NCBI GenBank assembly: GCA_905215445.1
Contig: CAJMPZ010000028.1
Location: 1-28,919 of the forward strand
Reading direction: 5' to 3'
Source of the DNA: an uncultured bacterium
GTDB taxonomy: Bacteria > Actinomycetota > Coriobacteriia > Coriobacteriales > Coriobacteriaceae
DNA length: 28,919 nucleotides
Shown: in pieces, positions 15,922 to 21,443 of the stretch
Numbering within the stretch: the first letter of the stretch is position 1
How the letters are laid out: every line of letters starts with the position of its first letter
Program-made: the position numbers and the translations under genes
The notes under the pieces: model-generated
Told to the model about the DNA's origin: nothing
The model's input: only the letters and a program-made list of their open reading frames with translations
Database searches by the model: none

Positions 15922-15944
15922 TGATATAGATGCTTCCTATATCA
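15922..15944. promoter_or_regulatory. dyad TGATATAG-N7-CTATATCA, probable LysR operator
   Basis: Perfect 8-bp arms, 23 bp in total, with a T-N11-A core (TATAG-N7-CTATA). It lies about 87 nt upstream of the MetE-like start and just past the end of the LysR gene. TATAG/CTATA dyads are known for LysR regulators of methionine and sulfur genes in Gram-positives (MetR/MtaR type); the link to the adjacent LysR is inferred. Confidence 0.55.
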
Positions 15945-15990
15945 GTCTGGACTGCAATAAAGAGACTTGAACCGTGCGGAGCACAGCACC

Positions 15991-16887
15991 CTAGATATGC
16001 TGACGAATCGCTTCGATATAGGCCTGCCCATAGCGCGTGAGCGTCGTATTTTTGCGCGTGATGATGCCAATCTCCATGTACTCGTCTACATCGAGCGGAA
16101 TCGAGATGATGCCGGGACCGTTGAGCTCGTGACTGATCACGCCCGAGCATACCGTGTAGCCGTTGAGGCCCATGGCCAGGTTGAACAACGTCGCACGGTC
16201 GCGCACGCGGATATTCTTGCGACGCTCAAAAGTCGAGGTCAGTTCCTCGGAATAGTAAAACGAGTTATAGCTGCCCTGCTCGTAGGACAGGAACGGGTAG
16301 TCTTCCAAGTCCTCAAGCGTCACGCTCGAGCGGCCCGCCAGCGGATGGTCTGCGCACACGAAGACATGCGGCGTGGCGCAGAAGAGCCCCTCGAATACGA
16401 GCTCGTTGGCGGCAAGCATGCGCTCGATAACCTCGCGGTTATGCTCGGATAAGTACAGGATGCCCAGTTCGCTTTTCATATGCGCGACATCCTCGATAAT
16501 CTCGTGAGTCTGCTCCTCGCGCAGGGTGAAGTCGTAACGCGCGGCATCGAACTCGCGGATCACGTCAACAAACGCGTTAACGGCAAAGGAATAATGCTGG
16601 CAGCTCACACTAAAGTGCGGCACCTGCTCGGATGTGCCCTTGTACTTGCCCTCGAGCAGGTCGGCCTGGTCGAGCACCTGGCGCGCGTAGCCCAAGAAGG
16701 TCTCGCCCTCCTCGGACACAATGACGCCCTTGTTGGTGCGCTCAAAGATATGCACACCCATCTCGTTTTCGAGATCGCGGATCGATGCGGTAATCGAAGG
16801 CTGCGACACAAAGAGCCGGCGCGAGGCCTCGGTAATGCTGCCGCATTCGGCAACCTTAACAACATACCTGAGCTGCTGGAGCTTCAT
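15991..16887 (-). CDS. LysR-family regulator, possibly of the MetE-like gene
   Basis: 298 aa from ATG 16887, with AGGGAG 6 nt upstream. It starts MKLQQLRYVVKVAECGSITE with the recognition helix in FVSQPSITASIRDLENEMG. The CysB/CynR-like effector domain follows from about residue 90. It begins 10 nt after the HAD phosphatase stop, so the two are co-transcribed, and the MetE-like gene lies downstream with a TATAG/CTATA dyad between. Control of sulfur or methionine metabolism is a reasonable inference from that context but is not shown by the protein sequence. The frame stays open far upstream, but the HTH begins at this ATG. Confidence 0.9.
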   Translation of the reverse strand: MKLQQLRYVVKVAECGSITEASRRLFVSQPSITASIRDLENEMGVHIFERTNKGVIVSEEGETFLGYARQVLDQADLLEGKYKGTSEQVPHFSVSCQHYSFAVNAFVDVIREFDAARYDFTLREEQTHEIIEDVAHMKSELGILYLSEHNREVIERMLAANELVFEGLFCATPHVFVCADHPLAGRSSVTLEDLEDYPFLSYEQGSYNSFYYSEELTSTFERRKNIRVRDRATLFNLAMGLNGYTVCSGVISHELNGPGIISIPLDVDEYMEIGIITRKNTTLTRYGQAYIEAIRQHI

Positions 16888-16897
16888 AGCCTTCTCC

Positions 16898-17806
16898 CTA
16901 GACGTTCGTGACGTCGAAACCCGTTGCGTCCATCTGACGCATAAACGACGGCATCTCCCCCGTCGCGGCGCAGGCGGCAATCTGATGCAGAGCCCCGGCG
17001 ACCGCATCATCCGCCGCAGCGCCAATATGCCAGCGCGCCGCCGCCGTAACGGCCTCGTTGGCATTGGCGACTGCAACGGAGTTGGGAACGGCATCGATCA
17101 TGGGCAGGTCGTTATCGGAATCGCCAAATACGGCCACCTCGTCGGGCGTCAGGCCCAAAGCGCGCGCCAGCTCCAGCGCAGCGCAGCCCTTGTCCCAACC
17201 GGCCGGAAGGATGTCGAACAGGCGCACTCGGTTGTTGGGAAACACAAGCGAGAGTTCCGGCACCTCGGCGGCAACGCGCTCGCGTAGCTCCGCGAGCTCC
17301 TCACGCGAACGAGCACTCCAGATATTCGCCTTAAACACCGGCGCGTCATCGACAACGGGACGGCACGGGGCCTCTTCGCCCTTGAGCCACGCGTTGCCGC
17401 CCGACTCCATGGCGCGGCGCACACGCTCGGGATCGCTCGTCACGCAATAGGCATCGTTATTCCAAAAGTCATCACCCAGGCTGTAGACCTTCAAGTACGT
17501 ATCGTCGGTCTCTTGCTCCAGGTAGTCTGCCAGACGCATCAGGGCATCGTTGTCGGTCGCGCGCGAAGCGACCGCCTGACCGTCGACAAACATGACCTGG
17601 CCGTTGCAGAACGCGCCGGTCGAAAAGCACTCGGAACGATTTTTGAACATCCAGCCCATCGCGGACGGCTGGCGACCCGAAACCGGGCCAAAGTGCAGAC
17701 CCGCCGCCTGCATGGCATGAATGCCCTCGATGGCGTAGTCGCTGGCGCCGTCATGCCCGGCTGGAATCAGCGTATCGTCCATATCGGTCAGCACAAGTTT
17801 AATCAT
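16898..17806 (-). CDS. HAD-superfamily phosphatase, Cof type
   Basis: 302 aa. Motif I is LTDMDDTL with Asp8 as nucleophile and Asp10 as acid/base. Motif II lies in GPVSGRQP. Motif IV is VFGDSDNDLPMIDAV, with a Lys upstream (GWDKGCAALE) as motif III. The cap inserted between motifs II and III is of the C2 (Cof/YbhA) kind. Such enzymes remove phosphate from sugar phosphates, FMN or pyridoxal phosphate; the substrate is unknown. GGGG lies 5 nt before the ATG. It is the first gene of a probable two-gene unit with the LysR regulator. Confidence 0.9.
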   Translation of the reverse strand: MIKLVLTDMDDTLIPAGHDGASDYAIEGIHAMQAAGLHFGPVSGRQPSAMGWMFKNRSECFSTGAFCNGQVMFVDGQAVASRATDNDALMRLADYLEQETDDTYLKVYSLGDDFWNNDAYCVTSDPERVRRAMESGGNAWLKGEEAPCRPVVDDAPVFKANIWSARSREELAELRERVAAEVPELSLVFPNNRVRLFDILPAGWDKGCAALELARALGLTPDEVAVFGDSDNDLPMIDAVPNSVAVANANEAVTAAARWHIGAAADDAVAGALHQIAACAATGEMPSFMRQMDATGFDVTNV

Positions 17807-17846
17807 AAGGTCCCCTCGGTCATTCTTAATCCCGTCTATTGTACCG

Positions 17847-17948
17847 ACCTGCCAAAAAGAGACAGGTTTATATTGGCAGGTTTTATCTGGGAAAACGCAA
17901 AGCCCCAGTTGTTACCTGCCAAAATAAACCTGTCCCTTTTTGGCAGGT
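17847..17948. repeat. 102-nt inverted repeat with 35-bp arms
   Basis: Arms at 17847-17881 and 17914-17948 match at 33 of 35 positions as reverse complements. Each arm begins ACCTGCCAA and ends TTGGCAGGT, so the arms are also nearly self-complementary at their tips. The 32-nt spacer has its own CTGGG/CCCAG stem. The right arm carries, on the minus strand, the core AAAGGGACAG that recurs in the palindrome at 28818-28848. It lies between the HAD gene and the TPP riboswitch. It may be a REP-like element, a terminator for transcription from outside, or a small non-autonomous mobile element; it encodes nothing obvious. Confidence 0.8.
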
Positions 17949-17975
17949 GCGCTAGTATAGGGAACAACAGATTCG

Positions 17976-18070
17976 ATGCGGGAGTGCCGGCGGTGCAAAC
18001 CACAAGGCTGAGAGGGCATGGGGCCCAATCCTTTGAACCTGTCAGTTAATGCTGGCGTAGGGAGCATGCC
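17976..18070 (+). ncRNA. TPP (thiamine pyrophosphate) riboswitch, THI element
   Basis: Conserved THI-box blocks are in order: GGGAGTGCC, GGCTGAGAGGG (18006-18016), CCTTTGAACCTG and TAATGCTGGCGTAGGGAGC (18047-18065). P1 can form between 17976-17979 (ATGC) and 18064-18067 (GCAT). TPP binding closes P1 and lowers expression of downstream thiamine genes. A strong terminator (18080-18109) and a possible ribosome-site hairpin follow, so control may act on transcription, translation or both. It leads into thiM, the MTH1187-family gene and thiE. Confidence 0.95.
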
Positions 18071-18079
18071 GCCTTTTTA

Positions 18080-18109
18080 GGGGCGCTGTCTATGCACAGC
18101 GCCCCTTTT
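18080..18109 (+). terminator. terminator of the TPP riboswitch expression platform
   Basis: GGGGCGCTGT pairs perfectly with ACAGCGCCCC around CTATGC, followed by TTTT. It is placed 10 nt after the aptamer and before the thiM ribosome site, as expected for ligand-controlled termination. Confidence 0.9.
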
Positions 18110-18111
18110 CT

Positions 18112-18126
18112 ATGCCAAGGAGGCAT
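18112..18126 (+). promoter_or_regulatory. hairpin over the thiM ribosome binding site
   Basis: ATGCC (18112-18116) and GGCAT (18122-18126) enclose AAGGA, so the AAGGAGG site is split between loop and stem. GGCATG (18122-18127) can instead pair with CATGCC at the 3' edge of the riboswitch (18065-18070). Two competing pairings at the ribosome site suggest a possible translational layer; not shown experimentally. Confidence 0.4.
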
Positions 18127-18131
18127 GTGCA

Positions 18132-18971
18132 GTGATCGATTCGGAACAGCTTAAGCAAAACGTGATCAAGGCCGTGGAGGAGATTCGCGCCACCAATCCG
18201 ATGGCGGGCTCCATCACCAACACGGTGACGATCGACTTTGTCGCCAACGCACAGCTCGCCGTGGGCGGATCGGCCGCCATGGTCTATCTGCCCGACGAGG
18301 GCGAGGCACTCGTTGCCGGCGGCGGCGCCATCTATCTCAATATGGGCACGCTCTTTCCCATCTACGAGCAGACGATTCCCCGCGCGGCCAAGGCGGCACA
18401 CGACGCCGGCAAGCCCTGGGTGCTCGATCCGGTTGGTCTGGGCATCGGTAGCCTGCGCACCCAGCTGGTAAACGAGCTCAAGCAGTACAAGCCCGCCATC
18501 GTGCGCGGCAATGCCTCCGAGATTATCGCGCTCGCCGGCCTGTGGGGTCTTGAGGGCGAGGCGGCTGATCTGAGCCGCGTGCGCGGCGTCGACACCACCG
18601 ACACGGTCGACGCCGCCCGCGATGCCGCCGTGGCGCTCGCCCGCTACACCGGCGGCGCCGTAGTGGTCTCGGGCGAAGTCGACCTGATTACCGACGGCAC
18701 GACCGTGGCCAAGTCCCACGGCGGCAGCCCGCTCATGTCCAAGATCACCGGCTGCGGCTGCTCGCAGGGCGGCGTGCTGGCCGTGTACGCCTGCGCCGCC
18801 GACCCGTTTACGGCAGCCGTCTGCGGCACCGCCGTCTACAACGTTGCCGGCACGCGTGCCGCCGCCGTCGCCGATGCCCCGGCAAGCTTTAAGGTCGCCT
18901 TTATCGACGAGCTCTACCGCGCGACCGCCCAGGACATTGCCGATAACCGACTCGAGCTCGAGGAGGCATAA
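18132..18971 (+). CDS. thiM: hydroxyethylthiazole kinase
   Basis: 279 aa from GTG 18132, with AAGGAGG 8 nt upstream. ThiM phosphorylates 4-methyl-5-(2-hydroxyethyl)thiazole with ATP in the thiamine salvage path. The family patterns are seen: TNTVTIDFVANAQLAVGGSA (usually TN.V..NF.AN.LLA.GASP), WVLDPVGLGIGSLR, VRGNASEIIAL and the anion hole with catalytic Cys in ITGCGCSQGG (usually TGTGC). It is the first gene of a TPP-riboswitch operon; the next gene begins 3 nt after its stop. No thiD or thiC lies within the window. Confidence 0.95.
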   Translation: MIDSEQLKQNVIKAVEEIRATNPMAGSITNTVTIDFVANAQLAVGGSAAMVYLPDEGEALVAGGGAIYLNMGTLFPIYEQTIPRAAKAAHDAGKPWVLDPVGLGIGSLRTQLVNELKQYKPAIVRGNASEIIALAGLWGLEGEAADLSRVRGVDTTDTVDAARDAAVALARYTGGAVVVSGEVDLITDGTTVAKSHGGSPLMSKITGCGCSQGGVLAVYACAADPFTAAVCGTAVYNVAGTRAAAVADAPASFKVAFIDELYRATAQDIADNRLELEEA

Positions 18972-18974
18972 GCC

Positions 18975-19316
18975 ATGTCCGAGCCCGCAACCGATGCCGG
19001 CATGAACACACTCGTCGCCGTGGCCATCGCCCCATGCGGCACCGGCGACGAGCTGTCCGCCGAGGTCGCCGAGGTCGTGCGTGTCATTCGCGAGAGCGGC
19101 CTTCCCAACCGCACCACCTCGATGTTCACCGAGATCGAGGGCGACTGGGACGAGGTCATGCAGGTCGTGCGCGACGCAACCTTTGTGTTGGCGAGCAAGG
19201 GCATCCGCACCGAAGTCGTGCTCAAAGCCGATATTCGACCCGGATTTACCGACACCATGACCGGCAAACTCGAGCGCATGGAAGCGCAGATCAAAAAGCA
19301 GGAGGAAGCACGATGA
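18975..19316 (+). CDS. MTH1187-family thiamine-binding protein
   Basis: 113 aa, one small ferredoxin-like domain of the MTH1187/YkoF family (former DUF77). The patterns VAVAIAPCGTGDELSAEVAE and YkoF-like SGLPNRTTSMFTEIEGDWDE fit. Proteins of this family bind thiamine or its hydroxymethylpyrimidine part and often sit in TPP-regulated operons. GAGGAGG lies 8 nt before the ATG, overlapping the end of thiM. The stop overlaps the thiE start (ATGA), which suggests coupled translation. It probably carries or buffers the pyrimidine or thiamine during salvage (inference). Confidence 0.88.
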   Translation: MSEPATDAGMNTLVAVAIAPCGTGDELSAEVAEVVRVIRESGLPNRTTSMFTEIEGDWDEVMQVVRDATFVLASKGIRTEVVLKADIRPGFTDTMTGKLERMEAQIKKQEEAR

Positions 19317-20008
19317 GCATCCGCGACAACCTTGATATCTCGGCCTATCTGGTACTCGGCCCCGAAAACACGCTCGGGCGCCCCGTGGGCGATGTGGTGG
19401 CCCAGGCACTCGATGCCGGCTTTACCTGCATCCAGGTGCGCTCCAAGGTGGCAAGCGCCCGCGAGATCATCGCGCTGACCGGCGGCGCCGCGCAGGCAAT
19501 CGCACAGGCTGGCAAGACCGGTCAGGTCGCTTTGCTGATCGACGACCGCCTGGACTGCGTACTCGCCGCGCGCGAGCAGGGCATTGCTGTCGACGGCGTG
19601 CACGTGGGCCAGAGCGATATTCCCGTCGAGGTCTGCCGCAACCTTTTGGGCCCCGATGCCATCGTGGGCCTTTCGGCCCGTTGCGAGGAGATGCTCGAGT
19701 ACGTCAAGACCGCCGACATGAGTTTGGTCGACTACCTTGGCATCGGCCCGCTCCACGAGACCGAGACCAAGCGCGACTGCGGACGCGCGGCCGATGGCTC
19801 TATCATCACCAAAAGCTTTGAGGACCTGGCCGCACTCCACGCGGCAAGCCCCGTGCCCATCGTGGTGGGCGGCGGCGTAAAGATGGCCGACCTGCCGCAG
19901 CTCAAGGCCACCGGCGTCGACGGCTTCTTTGTGGTGAGCGCCGTCTGCAGTGCCGACGACCCCTACGCCGCTGCCAAGGAACTCGTCGACACCTGGCAGC
20001 AGGCATAG
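19313..20008 (+). CDS. thiE: thiamine-phosphate synthase
   Basis: 231 aa from ATG 19313, with AGGAGG 7 nt upstream; it overlaps the preceding stop by 4 nt. ThiE joins hydroxymethylpyrimidine diphosphate with thiazole phosphate to give thiamine phosphate. TIM-barrel motifs are visible: CIQVRSKVASAREII (usually QxRxK), LLIDDRLDCVLA, DGVHVGQSDIP, IVGLSARCEEM, DYLGIGPLHETETK and VVGGGVKMADLPQLKATGVDGFFVVSAV. All main substrate contacts appear intact. It is the last gene of the riboswitch operon; after its stop come three palindromic units rather than an obvious T-tailed terminator. Confidence 0.95.
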   Translation: MSIRDNLDISAYLVLGPENTLGRPVGDVVAQALDAGFTCIQVRSKVASAREIIALTGGAAQAIAQAGKTGQVALLIDDRLDCVLAAREQGIAVDGVHVGQSDIPVEVCRNLLGPDAIVGLSARCEEMLEYVKTADMSLVDYLGIGPLHETETKRDCGRAADGSIITKSFEDLAALHAASPVPIVVGGGVKMADLPQLKATGVDGFFVVSAVCSADDPYAAAKELVDTWQQA

Positions 20009-20052
20009 GCCTATGCTGAGCAGCTGCTCCGCAGCCTCATACCTTCGACAGC

Positions 20053-20222
20053 GGAAAGCGCATCCCAGTTTGGACGTCCATTCTGGGATGCGCTTTCCAT
20101 ATAGAGGCTTAACGGGAAACCGCATCCCAGTCTGAACGCATATTCCGGGACGAACTTTCCGAAACCCCACCGTTTGGGAAACTGCAACCCGTTCTGAGCG
20201 CTCATTCTGGGACGCGCTTTCC
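20053..20222. repeat. three palindromic units at an exact 62-bp period
   Basis: Units of 46 bp lie at 20053-20098, 20115-20160 and 20177-20222, each starting GGAAA and ending CTTTCC, with 16-nt unlike spacers. Each unit has an inner dyad, clearest in the first (CGCATCCCAG / CTGGGATGCG). Starts are exactly 62 bp apart. They fill the gap between thiE and the convergent patatin gene. They may be REP/BIME-like elements that act as terminators or protein-binding sites. Only three copies, diverged sequence and self-complementarity argue against CRISPR. Confidence 0.85.
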
Positions 20223-20244
20223 GCCGAGTCCGCGGCAGCTTGTC

Positions 20245-21114
20245 CTACCCCGCCAGATACGTTTCCAGCGCGGACAAAGACGCCTCCGCATCGCGACGGC
20301 CGATCTGATAGATGCGTTCGAGTTCCTCGGGCTCGCGGCACAGCGACGGCACCTTCACCGATTCGCTCGGCCGCACCACAAAGATCTCGCCAGCGGCCTC
20401 GCGACGCGCCAGGTCGTCGAGCGTGGCGTTATATACCTCGTGCCGGTGCTCAAGCGCCGCAACAAACTCCGGATAGTGACGATACACGCGACGCAGCATA
20501 GGCATCACGCTATTGGGCTGCTTTACAAAGCCCGCCGGCTGCGTCAGCACCACCACGTTGCGGTCATAGCCCTGCGCAAACAGCCATGCGCTGGGAATGG
20601 AATCGGCAACGCCGCCATCCAGGTACTTGTGCCCCTCAATGGCAACGGGTCGTGTTGCCACGGGAATCGCCGACGACGCCCGGATCCACTCGATATCATG
20701 CTCATCACCGTAAGGCAGGTCATGGTAGACGGCCCGCCCCGTCTTAAGATCGGTGCACACGCAGGTAAACCGCATGGGGCAGGCACGATAAGCCTCCAGG
20801 TCGATGGGATCGCGATCGATGGGAACCTCGTGATAGGCAAACTCGGCATTGAACATGTCGCCGGTTCGCAGCCAGCTCGTCACGCTCGCATAGCGCTTGT
20901 CGGCGCAATAGGCCTTGTTGTAGCGAATGGCACGGCCGATCTGGCGCGATTTAAAGTTGTAGCCAAACGCCGCGCCCGCCGAGACGCCCACCATATGGTC
21001 ACAGGTCAGGCCGCACTCCATCCATACGTCGAGCACGCCCGCCGTATACATACCGCGGTAGCCGCCTCCCTCGAGCGCAAGCCCCACCGTGGGCGTCGTA
21101 TCTGGCTGTGCCAT
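20245..21114 (-). CDS. patatin-like phospholipase (YjjU/RssA-like)
   Basis: 289 aa from ATG 21114, with GGAG 8 nt upstream. The oxyanion loop is LALEGGGYRGMYTAGVLDVW, the nucleophile elbow is GVSAGAAFG (catalytic Ser in G-x-S-x-G) and the catalytic Asp lies in YLDGGVADSIP. These form the Ser-Asp dyad of patatin hydrolases, which cleave acyl esters of phospholipids or other lipids. Proteins of this bacterial group are cytosolic or peripheral and mostly uncharacterised. No signal peptide. It is convergent with thiE across the 62-bp repeat array and divergent from the c-di-GMP genes. Confidence 0.88.
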   Translation of the reverse strand: MAQPDTTPTVGLALEGGGYRGMYTAGVLDVWMECGLTCDHMVGVSAGAAFGYNFKSRQIGRAIRYNKAYCADKRYASVTSWLRTGDMFNAEFAYHEVPIDRDPIDLEAYRACPMRFTCVCTDLKTGRAVYHDLPYGDEHDIEWIRASSAIPVATRPVAIEGHKYLDGGVADSIPSAWLFAQGYDRNVVVLTQPAGFVKQPNSVMPMLRRVYRHYPEFVAALEHRHEVYNATLDDLARREAAGEIFVVRPSESVKVPSLCREPEELERIYQIGRRDAEASLSALETYLAG

Positions 21115-21443
21115 GCGACCATCTCCGTTCCTGCGTTTTAAAACGAAACAAGTATACCCGTCAACATATATCGCCTCAGTCGCATTTTCATCGAACATCG
21201 TCGCGTTACCGTTTGGCGAATAATGGCGAATAATGGCCGCCCGCAACATGGGCACCCCTACATAATTCCATACACTTGTTTATACTACTCAGTAGTTATC
21301 AGCAACGAACGTCAGCCGACAAATAAACCCAACGACGCAGCAAGGCGGGGGCTTGGAAACACGCGAGGCGTTGAGCAACAACGCGTGTGCACAACGAGCT
21401 CGCCCGACGCAATCCGCCCCGACCCCAGAAAGCCGCCTACAGC
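21115..21443. promoter_or_regulatory. divergent intergenic region, patatin gene / c-di-GMP gene
   Basis: 329 nt without a supported gene. It holds a 12-bp perfect palindrome CGTTTTAAAACG (21134-21145), a TTGACG on the minus strand (17 nt from TTAAAA) that may be the patatin promoter, a tandem GGCGAATAAT repeat near 21215-21234, and TATACT (21281-21286) overlapped by the dyad ACTACTCAGTAGT (21284-21296) as a likely -10 with operator for the plus-strand gene. I looked for a c-di-GMP riboswitch and saw none. Confidence 0.4.

Noticed and set aside
20053..20222. CRISPR array
   Set aside because: Only three units, each self-complementary and diverged, 16-nt spacers and no cas genes.
18090..20341. 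Two long minus-strand frames across thiM, the MTH1187-family gene and thiE
   Set aside because: They run through three well-recognised genes and the repeat array and match nothing recognisable.
21256..21443. c-di-GMP (GEMM) riboswitch before the GGDEF-EAL gene
   Set aside because: No conserved GEMM core or tetraloop-receptor pattern was found in the leader.
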